Origin: Oceanicola sp.
GTDB lineage: Bacteria; Pseudomonadota; Alphaproteobacteria; Rhodobacterales; Rhodobacteraceae
Reading direction: 5' to 3'
Length of the DNA stretch: 64,000 nucleotides
Assembly (NCBI GenBank): GCA_022447275.1
Contig: JAKVBK010000012.1
Span: 18,021-82,020 of the forward strand
Part shown: positions 42,578 through 51,600 of the stretch, piece after piece
Numbering within the stretch: position 1 is the stretch's first letter
Layout of the letters: the number at the start of each line of letters is the position of its first letter
Position numbers and translations under genes: made by a program
The notes under the pieces: model-generated
The model's input: only the letters and a program-made list of their open reading frames with translations
The model's database searches: none
Told to the model about the DNA's origin: nothing

Positions 42578-44905
42578 ATGATCCCTTCCCTGTCTGAAGC
42601 GCTGGCCGAGCGTGGCTATGACACTTTGACCGCCGTCCAGGAGGCCGTGAGCGCCCCGGAAACAGACGGGCGGGATCTGCTGGTTTCGGCCCAGACTGGA
42701 TCTGGCAAAACCGTGGGCTTTGGCTTGGCCATCGCGCCCACCCTTCTTGGCGCAGAAACAGGCTTTGGGCCGGCCGCCACGCCGCTTGCTCTCGTGGTGG
42801 CGCCCACACGCGAACTGGCCATGCAGGTGAAGCAGGAGCTGGGCTGGCTCTACGCCAAAACCGGCGCGCGCATCGCTTCCTGTGTTGGCGGGATGGACAT
42901 TCGCCAGGAACGACGCGCCTTGGAACGCGGCGCGCATATCGTTGTCGGAACGCCCGGCCGCTTGCGCGATCACATCGAACGCTCGGTGCTCGATCTGGGA
43001 GACATCCGGGCCATCGTGCTGGACGAAGCCGACGAGATGCTCGATCTCGGCTTCCGGGAAGATCTCGAGTTCATGCTGGAGGCCGCGCCCGAGCAGCGAC
43101 GCACCCTGATGTTTTCGGCCACCGTGCCGCCCATGATCAGCAAGCTGGCGGCGCAATTTCAGGATGACGCGCTGCGGATCAGCACCATTAGCAAAGGCGA
43201 TCAGCACGCCGACATCACGTATCAGGCGCTGCGCGTGGCCGAGGCCGATGCAGAAAACGCAATCTTCAACCTGCTGCGCTTTCACCACGATGAGGGGGCC
43301 ATCGTCTTCGCCAATACCCGCGCGGCGGTGAACCACCTGCTGGCCCGGCTTGCGAACCGCGGGTTTGCAACCGTCAGCCTGTCGGGTGAATTGACGCAAG
43401 GCGAGCGTACCCATGCGCTGCAAGCCATGCGCGATGGGCGGGCCCGGGTCTGTGTGGCCACAGATGTGGCTGCCCGCGGCATCGACCTGCCGAACCTCAG
43501 CCTCGTCATCCACGCCGATCTGCCCAGCAACACCGAAAGCCTGCTGCACCGCTCCGGGCGCACAGGCCGTGCCGGGCGCAAGGGCATTTCAGCGCTGATC
43601 GTGCCGCCCCGTGCCACCAAGAAGGCTGAACGCCTTCTGAAATGGGCCAAGATATCGGCGGAGTGGACGCAGCCCCCCTCAGCCGAAGAGATTTTGCGTC
43701 AGGACGAGGCGCGTCTGCTGTCCGATGACACCCTGTCTGCCCCCCTGCAGGAAGACGAGACGGCCTTTGCCGCCCGCCTGCTCGATGCCCATAGCCCTGA
43801 GGCCGTCGCCGCCGCCTATCTGCGCTTGTTCCGGCAGCGTAACGCGGCCCCCGAAGAATTGGCCGCCCCCGACGCCAAGCCCGTCAAAGCGGCCCGCGCC
43901 GAGAAGGATTTCGGCCCCAGCCGCTGGGCGCGTTTGTCCGTCGGCCGGGCTGAGCGGGCCGAAGCCCGCTGGTTGCTGCCGCTTTTGTGCCGGGTTGGGC
44001 AACTCGACAAGTCTGATATCGGCGCGATCCGTGTGCGGGATGAAGAGACCTTCGTTGAACTGAAAGAGGCCAGCGTAGAGGGCTTTGTTGCCGCGCTCGA
44101 CGATGCGGGCACCCTCGAAGATGGCATCACGGCCAGCCTGCTCGACGGCGTGCCCGACCTTGGCCCCCCGCCGGCGCGTGCGCCGCGGGGAGGGGACAAG
44201 GGACAAAAGCCGCGCCCGGCACCCGGCCCACGCGGTGGATATCAAGGCAAACCCTCCCCGGCTGGCGGGCACGCCGACAAACGCCGCCCCTCAGGCGCGT
44301 CAGACAGTGCCGACAGGCGCCCTGCCCGCGCCAAGCCCGGAAAGCCCAAGTGGGATGACAGCCGCAAACCCGCGCGGCCCGGCAAGCCTGCCCGCGCAGA
44401 TGCGGGGGACAGCCGGGGCGATGGGGCCAAACCGGCCCGCGCCGCTGGCCCAGCACGCACAGCCCCCCACAGGGACAAGCCCGGCAAACCTGCCGGAAAC
44501 AGCGCGGCTGACTATTCCGCCAAGCCCCGCCGGGCGCCTGAGGCACGGGCCGATGAGCGCAAGCCAAGGGGAAAAGGCCCGTCGTCGGGTGACGGATACA
44601 AGAAAGACGGGCCATCCAAAAAAGACGGGCCCCACAGAAAAGACGGCGGCTTCAAGAAAGACGAGAACCGCCGCTCGACCTGGGCCGAAGGTCGCCCCGC
44701 AAAAGGATCAGGCAAACCCAGCAAGGCGGGCCAAACCACGCGGACCAAACCGGGCGCTCCGGCAAAGGCCAATGCGCACGATACCTCAAAGCGGTTTTCG
44801 CCAAAGGGTGCAGGCGCGGGGCCGCGCAAATCGGGTCCAAAGCAGAAGCCTTCCGGGCCGCGCGGCAAGGGTGGTTTTGAAAGCCCCAAACGGCCCAAGC
44901 GCTAA
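42578..44905 (+). CDS. DEAD-box RNA helicase with DbpA-type RNA-binding domain and long basic tail
   Basis: 775 residues. RecA domain 1 has the Q-motif TAVQ, AQTGSGKT (I), PTRELA (Ia), TPGRL (Ib), LDEADEM (II) and FSAT (III); domain 2 has IVFANTR, VATDVAARGIDLP (V) and HRSGRTGRAGR (VI). Residues about 455-540 are a DbpA-like RNA-binding fold (RWARLSVGR to LDGVPDLGPPP). From about 560 to the end the chain is low-complexity, rich in Lys, Arg, Gly, Pro and Asp, with repeated KKDGP/HRKDGG units. It unwinds RNA, probably in ribosome assembly or mRNA decay at low temperature. The start ATG at 42578 is 23 bases after a GGTCTG-TCAT-CAGACC hairpin in its leader. Confidence 0.94.
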   Translation: MIPSLSEALAERGYDTLTAVQEAVSAPETDGRDLLVSAQTGSGKTVGFGLAIAPTLLGAETGFGPAATPLALVVAPTRELAMQVKQELGWLYAKTGARIASCVGGMDIRQERRALERGAHIVVGTPGRLRDHIERSVLDLGDIRAIVLDEADEMLDLGFREDLEFMLEAAPEQRRTLMFSATVPPMISKLAAQFQDDALRISTISKGDQHADITYQALRVAEADAENAIFNLLRFHHDEGAIVFANTRAAVNHLLARLANRGFATVSLSGELTQGERTHALQAMRDGRARVCVATDVAARGIDLPNLSLVIHADLPSNTESLLHRSGRTGRAGRKGISALIVPPRATKKAERLLKWAKISAEWTQPPSAEEILRQDEARLLSDDTLSAPLQEDETAFAARLLDAHSPEAVAAAYLRLFRQRNAAPEELAAPDAKPVKAARAEKDFGPSRWARLSVGRAERAEARWLLPLLCRVGQLDKSDIGAIRVRDEETFVELKEASVEGFVAALDDAGTLEDGITASLLDGVPDLGPPPARAPRGGDKGQKPRPAPGPRGGYQGKPSPAGGHADKRRPSGASDSADRRPARAKPGKPKWDDSRKPARPGKPARADAGDSRGDGAKPARAAGPARTAPHRDKPGKPAGNSAADYSAKPRRAPEARADERKPRGKGPSSGDGYKKDGPSKKDGPHRKDGGFKKDENRRSTWAEGRPAKGSGKPSKAGQTTRTKPGAPAKANAHDTSKRFSPKGAGAGPRKSGPKQKPSGPRGKGGFESPKRPKR

Positions 44906-45038
44906 ACAGAGGCCCTTGAAAGCGGCGCCCCACTTGTTGCACCTGTCGCCCCTCGGGCCTGTCATCTAATGGGACACGCTCGGAACCCGTACGCTCTGCG
45001 GGCGGCGCACACGCGCGATGCGGCCACGCCTATTTGGA

Positions 45039-45671
45039 TCAGCTCTCTTCGGAGGTGTCCGAGCTGTCTTCCGCGTCCTCGTCAATGAGGTACTTCTGCA
45101 AAGTCGTGATTTGCAGCATCAGGAAGGCGAACAGAAAGATCGGAAAGGCGAAGGTTTCCAGCGTCACCCATGTCTCAGTGGACATGGTGCGCCAGATGAT
45201 CTCATTGGCCACCGCCATGCCCGCAAATGCGAACGTCAGTCGGCGGGTCAGGATCATCCACCCCTCTTGCCGCATAGGCATCATATCTTCCATGACATAG
45301 GCCAGCCAGGATTGCCCCCTGAGCAGACCAATGCCCAGCAAAAGCGCAAACAGCCCATAGACGATGGTCGTCTTCATCTTGAAGAAGGCATCGTTGTTAA
45401 ACCACACGGTCAGCCCCCCGAAGAAAACCACCATGAAGGCCGTAAGCACTTGAATTTTTGACAGCTTTCCGGTCAGGCGCCACAAGATGGCCATGGCAAT
45501 CAGGATGACCGGCACAAAGCCGGCCGCAGCCACGATAAAGCCGTCATATTCGGTACCGGCGAAGGTGTAGGTATTGTCCTTGATCTGCAGGTAGACCACG
45601 AAGAACAACAAGGGCGGGCCCAGTTCTAGGATCTGTTTGATCCAGGGATTCACATCACGCTTATCTGTCAT
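45039..45671 (-). CDS. yciB: Septation / inner membrane-spanning protein YciB
   Basis: 210 residues with five or six hydrophobic helices. ILELGPPLLFFVVYL near the start, KIQVLTAFMVVFFGGLTVWFNNDAFFKMKTTIVYGLFALLLG in the middle and WLAYVMED with RRLTFAFAGMAVANEIIWR are the family regions. It belongs to the IspZ/YciB group, which affects cell envelope synthesis and division. The acidic tail DEDAEDSSDTSEES is an addition of unknown purpose. The ATG at 45671 lies 13 bases after the EamA stop, so the genes form an operon with EamA and perhaps ftsY. Confidence 0.9.
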   Translation of the reverse strand: MTDKRDVNPWIKQILELGPPLLFFVVYLQIKDNTYTFAGTEYDGFIVAAAGFVPVILIAMAILWRLTGKLSKIQVLTAFMVVFFGGLTVWFNNDAFFKMKTTIVYGLFALLLGIGLLRGQSWLAYVMEDMMPMRQEGWMILTRRLTFAFAGMAVANEIIWRTMSTETWVTLETFAFPIFLFAFLMLQITTLQKYLIDEDAEDSSDTSEES

Positions 45672-45684
45672 GACACGCTGTCTA

Positions 45685-46587
45685 TCAGCCTCCTGCCTCG
45701 ACCACCACCGCCCCCAACGCAATCAGTGCCATCAATGCCAAACGGCGGGGCCCGACGGTCTCTTTCAGAAAGACCCAGCCGATCACAGCCGCGAACAGGG
45801 TCGAGGTTTCCCGCAACACTGCGGCCTCACCCACCGTGTCCAGACGGGTCGCCATCATGATTGAGCCGAAGGAAAAAAGCGCCACCACTGCCCCTATCAC
45901 GCCGCGCAGGGCAAGGCCCGCAACAGGGGGCGTCTGGGCAAGGCCCCGCCAGCGCCGCACCGCCAGGGCTGGCATGGCGAACGCATCGATCAGAAAGAAC
46001 CACGCAAGGAAGGTGAAAGGATCCGCGGTGGCACGGATGCCGAAGGCGTCAAACGTGGTGTAGAGGGCAACGAACAGGCCCGTGGCCACCGCCAACCCCA
46101 ACGCGGGCAGGAGGGTATCCCTGTCCACCTGCAGAAAGACGATGTTGTACACTGCAAGCCCGAAAATCCCGCACAAAAGGATTGCAACACCCAACCACTG
46201 AATTGGCGTGAATGTCTCGCCGAACAAAAGCCCTGCGCCGATCACAGCGAAAAGCGGGCTGGTGCCACGAACGACCGGATAGACAACCGTGTAGGCGCCG
46301 CGGGTATAGGCCATCGCCTGCAGCAGTTTGTAGACCGTATGAATGACGAAAACACCAAGGAAGATCGGCCACATGTGGGGCTCTGGCCAGGGCACGACGA
46401 ACAGCACGAAGGGCAGCGCCATCATGCCATAGCTGGCATCTATCGCGCCCCGCGTCAGCCATGGATCATGTCGCCCCTTTTGCAGCGCGCCGAAAACCGC
46501 ATGCAGAAACGCCGCCAAAAGAGCAAGCGCAAGGGCAAGGCGATGGCCTTCAGCGGTTCCTTCGATCGCAAGGATCCAATCGCCCAT
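45685..46587 (-). CDS. EamA/DMT family transporter
   Basis: 300 residues with ten hydrophobic segments and the two EamA repeats: the first contains YKLLQAMAYTRGAYTVVYPVVRGTSPLFAVIGAGLLFGE and the second MATRLDTVGEAAVLRETSTLFAAVIGWVFLKE, each ending in the usual Glu-rich boundary. Carriers of this group move metabolites such as amino acids or nucleosides. It is between ftsY and yciB on the same strand, an order I recall as common in Rhodobacterales. The ATG at 46587 is 142 bases after the ftsY stop. Substrate unknown. Confidence 0.9.
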   Translation of the reverse strand: MGDWILAIEGTAEGHRLALALALLAAFLHAVFGALQKGRHDPWLTRGAIDASYGMMALPFVLFVVPWPEPHMWPIFLGVFVIHTVYKLLQAMAYTRGAYTVVYPVVRGTSPLFAVIGAGLLFGETFTPIQWLGVAILLCGIFGLAVYNIVFLQVDRDTLLPALGLAVATGLFVALYTTFDAFGIRATADPFTFLAWFFLIDAFAMPALAVRRWRGLAQTPPVAGLALRGVIGAVVALFSFGSIMMATRLDTVGEAAVLRETSTLFAAVIGWVFLKETVGPRRLALMALIALGAVVVEAGG

Positions 46588-46729
46588 CTCAGCGCACCGC
46601 TTGCTGCACAGCGCGCAAGATCACAGGGCGATGCCGCGCCGCGCTTCCTTTGCGCACCGCGCCAAGCGGACATGGGCCCGCTTGCGCAACTGGGCGGCGG
46701 CGGTCAGGCGCGGGGCGCATAGGCTGCGC

Positions 46730-47941
46730 TCACGCCTCGGTGCCGGTCAGCGCATTGGCAAAGTCTTCGGGATCGAAGGGGGCCAGATCGTCGATCTGCT
46801 CGCCCACGCCAATGGCATGGATGGGCAGGCCAAACTTGTCCGCCAAGGCCACGAGCACGCCCCCTTTTGCAGTGCCGTCGAGCTTTGTCATGACGAGGCC
46901 GGAGACATCTGCAAGCTTTTGAAATTCTTGCGTCTGCATGACTGCGTTCTGTCCCGTTGTGGCATCGAGAACCAACAGGGTGTTGTGGGGGGCGTCCGGG
47001 TCTTTCTTGCGGATGACCCGGACAATCTTGGCGAGCTCTTCCATCAAGTCGGCCCGGTTTTGCAACCGCCCGGCGGTATCAATCATCAGGAGATCAGCGC
47101 CCTCGGCCTGAGCCTGGCTGAGCGCATCGAAAGCAAGGCTGGCGGGATCACTGCCCTCGGGCGCCGTCAGCACGGGCACACCGGCCCGCTCCCCCCAAAC
47201 CTGCAGCTGCTCCACAGCCGCCGCGCGGAAGGTGTCGCCGGCGGCAATCACCACCTTCTTGCCTGCTGCCCGAAACTGGGACGCAAGCTTTCCGATCGTG
47301 GTGGTTTTGCCAGAGCCGTTTACCCCCACCACAAGCACCACTTGCGGTTTTTGCGGATAGAGCGGCAGCGGGCGCGCCACCGGCGCCATCACCCGTGCAA
47401 TTTCATCGCGCAGGGCCAGCTTGATCTCAGCCGCAGACACACGGCGGCCATAACGGCCCTCTGCGAGGTTGGCGGTGACGCGCGCGGCCGTATCCACCCC
47501 CATGTCAGAGGTGATCAACAATTCCTCGATTTCTTCCAACATGTCGTCATCGAGAACGCGCCGGGGGGCCTCAGGCCCGCTCCGCCCCATGATCCGTCCC
47601 AGCAGACCCGGCCGCGCAGAGGATGGCTCTGTATCGTCTTCTGGCACCAATTGGCCGGGCGATGTGTCCAGGTCGGCAAGCGGACGCTCAGGCGTCGCGG
47701 CCACGTCTGCCGGCGGCTCTGGCGCGTCATCTGCTGTGGCGGCGGCGGGTGCCTCATCCACTACCGGTGACGGCGATGGCTCGGGCGCTTCTGGCACCGC
47801 TGCGGGGGCCTCAGGCGCTGCGGGCGCATTATCCGCCGCGTCGCTGCTGCCGTCGCCGTCATCAATGATTGCGTCCAGGCCTTGGTCCAGTTTGTTGGAG
47901 GACTTGAACAGCCTGTCCTTGAGTTTTGAGAAGAATGCCAT
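46730..47941 (-). CDS. ftsY: Signal recognition particle receptor FtsY
   Basis: 403 residues. The start MAFFSKLKDRLFKSSNKLDQG gives the amphipathic membrane helix, then a low-complexity Ala/Pro/Glu/Asp region to about residue 110, then the N domain (LLGRIMGRSGPE, LEEIEELLITSDMGVDTA) and the G domain: GVNGSGKTTTIGKLA (G1), DTFRAAAVEQL (G2), LLMIDTAGRLQNR (G3), TKLDGTAKGG (G4) and the closing GVGEQIDDLAPFDPEDF. FtsY docks ribosome-SRP complexes at the Sec translocon by paired GTP hydrolysis. The ATG at 47941 is fixed by the MAFF membrane helix; the open frame continues upstream without similarity. Confidence 0.97.
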   Translation of the reverse strand: MAFFSKLKDRLFKSSNKLDQGLDAIIDDGDGSSDAADNAPAAPEAPAAVPEAPEPSPSPVVDEAPAAATADDAPEPPADVAATPERPLADLDTSPGQLVPEDDTEPSSARPGLLGRIMGRSGPEAPRRVLDDDMLEEIEELLITSDMGVDTAARVTANLAEGRYGRRVSAAEIKLALRDEIARVMAPVARPLPLYPQKPQVVLVVGVNGSGKTTTIGKLASQFRAAGKKVVIAAGDTFRAAAVEQLQVWGERAGVPVLTAPEGSDPASLAFDALSQAQAEGADLLMIDTAGRLQNRADLMEELAKIVRVIRKKDPDAPHNTLLVLDATTGQNAVMQTQEFQKLADVSGLVMTKLDGTAKGGVLVALADKFGLPIHAIGVGEQIDDLAPFDPEDFANALTGTEA

Positions 47942-48071
47942 GTTGTGTCCAGCCACTGCGGTTCTTGTCCACCTAAGCCAGTCCGCGCCCTGTGAAAAGA
48001 CCTCACCGTTTTGCGATCGGCACTCTTGGGGGTGTCGAAACACCTTCTGACACCCTAAATCCTATGGCATG

Positions 48072-48488
48072 ATGACGGATATGACGCGCACAATCACCCT
48101 GCCCCTCATGCTGTCCGGCCTGCTCTCGGCCCTGCCTGCCCAGGCCACAGAGCCGCTGTCGGCAGACGCGTTCGAGCAGTTCACAACGGGCCGCACCCTG
48201 ACCTATTTCAGCGGCGGCAGCCCCTACGGCATTGAGAAATACCTCCCCAACAGACGGGTGATCTGGTCTTTCCTGGACGGCAGATGTCAGGAAGGCACAT
48301 GGGCCCCCAGCGGCCCCTATATCTGCTTTGAATACAACACCGACAGCGGCCCGCAATGCTGGCAATTCTTTCTGCAAAACGGACAGTTGCGCGCCGTTTT
48401 CGAGGATGGCAGCGAAGAGGCCACGCCCTATGCTGCCGAAGACGCGAGCGAGGAGATGTACTGCATGGGCCCAGATGTGGGCGCTTGA
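48072..48488 (+). CDS. Conserved hypothetical exported protein
   Basis: 138 residues with a Sec signal (TRTITLPLMLSGLLSALPAQA, cut near residue 24). The mature part holds four Cys (GRCQEG, YICFEY, QCWQFF, MYCMGP), suggesting two disulfides in the periplasm. The pattern LTYFSGGSPYGIEKYLPNRRVIWSF followed by CQEGTW recalls a family of small Rhodobacterales exported proteins, for which I know no function. The start is uncertain: ATG at 48072 or 48069, and no strong ribosome site. It is divergent from ftsY and converges on the ABC-2 permease. Confidence 0.75.
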   Translation: MTDMTRTITLPLMLSGLLSALPAQATEPLSADAFEQFTTGRTLTYFSGGSPYGIEKYLPNRRVIWSFLDGRCQEGTWAPSGPYICFEYNTDSGPQCWQFFLQNGQLRAVFEDGSEEATPYAAEDASEEMYCMGPDVGA

Positions 48489-48511
48489 GCCGCGCGAAGC
48501 GCATCCAAGGC

Positions 48512-49306
48512 TTACGCTTTGAGGCGGTAGCCCGTGCTAAACCAGCGCCAGCACAATCCTGTCACCGCAGCACAGGACAAGAGGCACACCATCAGCCCCA
48601 GCATTGGGTCACTATCTGATGTGCCGATAAAGCCATAGCGCACGCCGTCAATCAGGTAAAAAACCGGGTTGAGGTAGATGATCGATTGCAACCCTTCAGG
48701 CAAGCGCTCGATCGAATAGAACGTGCCAGACAGGAACGCCAACGGCGTGATGACGAAATTCGTGATCGCGGCCATCTGGTCAAATTTCTGCGCCAGGATG
48801 CCGGCGATAACGCCCATTCCGCCCAGCAGGATCGCGCCCAGCACAACGAAGATGGCCGCCCAAAGCGGATGCGCCACACTGTGGCCCAGCACCAGCACAA
48901 GGCCGAGTGTAATCGTGAAGGCCACCAGCGCCCCCCGCAGGACACCGCCCGCAAGATAGCCCGCCACCAATTCCGATGCGGAAAGGGGCGGCATCAACGT
49001 GTCAACGATGTTGCCCTGTACCTTGGAAATAACGATCGACGAGGACGTGTTGGCAAACGCATTCTGGATCACAGTCATGGTCAGAATGCCCGGGGCCAGA
49101 AACTCGATGAAGGGCACCCCCATGACTTGCCCGCGCGCGGGGCCGATGGCCAAGGTGAAAACACCAAGAAACAACGCGCTCGTGACCAGTGGCGCAAGTA
49201 CGGTCTGCGTCCAGACGGCCATGAAACGCTGGGTTTCCCGCAGCGCCAAGGTCTGCAGACCCAGCCAGTTCACTTTGCCGAATCGGCGCTCGCCCATGGG
49301 TGTCAT
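48512..49306 (-). CDS. ABC-2 type transporter permease
   Basis: 264 residues with six hydrophobic segments. The region FIEFLAPGILTMTVIQNAFANTSSSIVISKVQGNIVDTLMPPLSASELVAGYLAGGV is the ABC-2 signature (the YadH-type permease), with PLAFLSGTFYSIERLP near the C-terminal end. No ATPase gene is adjacent, which is common for this single-permease arrangement. Two in-frame Met codons (49306, 49297) could start it; the first is used. Possible cargo includes polysaccharide or drugs. It is divergent from gcrA. Confidence 0.9.
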   Translation of the reverse strand: MTPMGERRFGKVNWLGLQTLALRETQRFMAVWTQTVLAPLVTSALFLGVFTLAIGPARGQVMGVPFIEFLAPGILTMTVIQNAFANTSSSIVISKVQGNIVDTLMPPLSASELVAGYLAGGVLRGALVAFTITLGLVLVLGHSVAHPLWAAIFVVLGAILLGGMGVIAGILAQKFDQMAAITNFVITPLAFLSGTFYSIERLPEGLQSIIYLNPVFYLIDGVRYGFIGTSDSDPMLGLMVCLLSCAAVTGLCWRWFSTGYRLKA

Positions 49307-49423
49307 TGCTGCCGTGCCTCTATTTCGTTTCGATTTATCACGTTCAAGCCGCCCATGACGGCTACGCCGCCTTGTAACTGCCTGCGCTGCGCCATACACT
49401 ATGTCATCAAGGAAAACAGCCCA

Positions 49424-49449
49424 GACGGCAGGGGATCGCCCCTGCCGTC
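49424..49449 (+). promoter_or_regulatory. Strong hairpin in the gcrA leader
   Basis: GACGGCAGGGG-ATCG-CCCCTGCCGTC is a perfect 11-base-pair stem with a tetraloop, ending 19 bases before the gcrA ATG. It is followed by GGCTTTTG, so it might terminate weakly, but it also lies so close to GGAG that it could control translation. Either way it is an unusual leader for a cell-cycle regulator. Confidence 0.7.
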
Positions 49450-49468
49450 GGCTTTTGTGGAGAATACG

Positions 49469-50062
49469 ATGTCCTGGACCGATGAGCGTGTTGAACTCCT
49501 CAAGAAGATGTGGGGGGAAGGCCAGAGCGCCAGCCAGATCGCCAAGGAATTGGGCGGGGTGACGCGCAATGCCGTGATCGGCAAGGTGCACCGCCTTGGC
49601 CTGTCAAACCGCGCAACCGGAGGCAGCAAAGCCGCCAGCAAGGAAAAAGCCGCTAAGGCTGAACCCGCCAAGGCAAAGGCCGCAGAGCCAAAGCCGGCAG
49701 CGGCACAGCCAAAGCCCGCCGCTGCGCCCAAGCCCGCGCCTGCGGCACAGCCTGCCGTCAATTCGCTGATGTCGCCTGCGGCCCGTAGGATCGTGCCCGC
49801 CGGCCAGCCACTGCCGCCGCAGCCCTCCGCCAATGAGATCAGCCCGGAAGCGCTGGCCTCTGTGCGCGAGGTCGAAAAGAAGGCGCGCAAGCTGACGCTG
49901 ATGGAATTGACAGAGCGGACCTGCAAATGGCCCATCGGCGATCCCGCAACGGATGATTTCTGGTTCTGCGGTCTGCCCGTGCAGCCGGGCAAGCCTTACT
50001 GCGAGGCCCATGTCGGCGTGGCGTTCCAGCCGATGTCGAGCCGCCGCGACAGGCGCCGCTGA
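49469..50062 (+). CDS. gcrA: GcrA cell cycle regulator
   Basis: 197 residues. The N-terminal 45 residues (WTDERVELLKKMWGEGQSASQIAKELGGVTRNAVIGKVHRLGL) are the diagnostic GcrA DNA-binding domain, specific to alphaproteobacteria. A Lys/Ala/Pro linker (about 55-100) leads to a C-terminal domain with RTCKWPIGDPATDDFWFCGLPVQPGKPYCEAH, which binds sigma70. GcrA recruits RNA polymerase to promoters with methylated GANTC sites and regulates the division cycle. The ATG at 49469 is preceded by GGAG; the frame is open upstream but not coding. Confidence 0.97.
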   Translation: MSWTDERVELLKKMWGEGQSASQIAKELGGVTRNAVIGKVHRLGLSNRATGGSKAASKEKAAKAEPAKAKAAEPKPAAAQPKPAAAPKPAPAAQPAVNSLMSPAARRIVPAGQPLPPQPSANEISPEALASVREVEKKARKLTLMELTERTCKWPIGDPATDDFWFCGLPVQPGKPYCEAHVGVAFQPMSSRRDRRR

Positions 50063-50086
50063 CGCTTCACACAGTATAAATGCGGT

Positions 50087-50119
50087 ATAACCCCGGTATC
50101 TCCTCGATACTGGGGTTAT
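50087..50119 (+). terminator. Intrinsic terminator after gcrA
   Basis: ATAACCCCGGTATC (50087-50100) and GATACTGGGGTTAT (50106-50119) form a 14-pair stem with one G-T pair and a TCCTC loop, followed by TTCGTCTTT. It separates gcrA from rimO. Confidence 0.8.
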
Positions 50120-50186
50120 TTCGTCTTTGGCGCGCGGAGTGCTGTGACAGCTTTTCAACGGCATCGACCCCGGCTATACGCGCCCA

Positions 50187-51560
50187 ATGGCCCAGAACCC
50201 CCCAAACCTCCGCCCCGATCTTGCGTCTCCCACACTTGTCGACAGTCGACGCAGTGGCCAGCCCACCATCGGCATGGTGTCGCTTGGCTGCCCCAAGGCG
50301 CTTGTGGATAGCGAACGCATCCTCACGCGGCTGCGCGCTGAGGGCTATGGCGTGAGCCCGGATTATGCCGGCGCGGATGCAGTCATCGTCAATACATGTG
50401 GCTTTCTTGACAGTGCGAAGGCAGAAAGCCTTGAAGCGATTGGTGAAGCGCTGACAGCGAACGGCAAGGTCATCGTCACGGGCTGTCTCGGAGCAGAGCC
50501 TGATTACATCACTGGCGCCCATCCGAGCGTGCTCGCCGTCACCGGACCCCACCAATATGAGCAGGTGATGGATGCTGTGCATACGGCTGTGCCCCCCAGC
50601 CCGGACCCGTATATCGATCTGGTTCCGCAGCCCTCCATTAGCCTGACCCCACGTCATTATAGTTATGTAAAGATTTCAGAAGGCTGCAATCACAAGTGCA
50701 AGTTTTGCATTATCCCGGACATGCGCGGACGGCTGGTCTCTCGCCCGGCCCATGCGGTTGTTCGGGAGGCCACACGCCTCGTTGAGGCCGGCGTTAAGGA
50801 ACTGTTGATCATCAGTCAGGATACTTCGGCCTATGGCGTGGATATCAAACACGCAGAAGACAGAGGCCATCGGGCGCATTTGACCGACCTTGCCCGTGAT
50901 TTGGGCGGTTTGGGCGCTTGGGTACGCTTACACTATGTCTACCCATACCCCCATGTGCGTGACGTCATTCCCCTTATGGAACAGGGGCTCGTCTTGCCAT
51001 ATCTCGATATTCCTTTCCAACACGCCCATCCCGACACCCTGCGCCGCATGGCGCGCCCTGCCGCCGCCGAACGCACCCTCGATCGCATCGCGGAATGGCG
51101 TGATATCTGCCCCGACATCACCCTGCGCTCGACCTTCATCGTCGGCTATCCCGGCGAAACCGAGGCAGAGTTCCAAACCCTGCTCGATTGGATGCAGGAG
51201 GCGCAGCTCGATCGTGTGGGGTGCTTCAAATACGAAAATGTCGAAGGCGCACGCGCCAATGATCTGCCCGATCACGTACCCGATGAAATCAAACAAGACC
51301 GCTGGGAGCGTTTCATGGAAACCGCCCAAGCCATCTCTGAGGCACGACTGGCCACCAAGGTAGGCAGCCTTCAGGACGTGATCGTGGATGAGGTCGACGA
51401 AGAAGGGGCCATCTGCCGCACCAAGGCTGACGCCCCCGAGATCGACGGAAACCTCTTCATCGAAGAGCCCCCCAGCACGCTGGCCCCGGGCGACATCGTG
51501 CGCGTCGAGGTGATCGACAGCAGTGAGTATGACCTTTGGGGGCGTGTGGTTCCGGGCTGA
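50187..51560 (+). CDS. rimO: Ribosomal protein S12 methylthiotransferase RimO
   Basis: 457 residues. The UPF0004 domain ([45 protein letters not shown]) has the three Cys of the auxiliary cluster. The radical-SAM domain has CX3CX2C at about Cys167, Cys171 and Cys174 ([14 protein letters not shown]), then RGRLVSRP and SQDTSAYG. The C-terminal TRAM part covers [24 protein letters not shown]. RimO adds a methylthio group to an Asp of ribosomal protein S12. Length is standard. The ATG at 50187 follows a weak ribosome site. Confidence 0.96.
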   Translation: MAQNPPNLRPDLASPTLVDSRRSGQPTIGMVSLGCPKALVDSERILTRLRAEGYGVSPDYAGADAVIVNTCGFLDSAKAESLEAIGEALTANGKVIVTGCLGAEPDYITGAHPSVLAVTGPHQYEQVMDAVHTAVPPSPDPYIDLVPQPSISLTPRHYSYVKISEGCNHKCKFCIIPDMRGRLVSRPAHAVVREATRLVEAGVKELLIISQDTSAYGVDIKHAEDRGHRAHLTDLARDLGGLGAWVRLHYVYPYPHVRDVIPLMEQGLVLPYLDIPFQHAHPDTLRRMARPAAAERTLDRIAEWRDICPDITLRSTFIVGYPGETEAEFQTLLDWMQEAQLDRVGCFKYENVEGARANDLPDHVPDEIKQDRWERFMETAQAISEARLATKVGSLQDVIVDEVDEEGAICRTKADAPEIDGNLFIEEPPSTLAPGDIVRVEVIDSSEYDLWGRVVPG

Positions 51561-51600
51561 ACAGTCCGCGCAAATGCGCCCAATCTCAGGCCGCCGGCCC

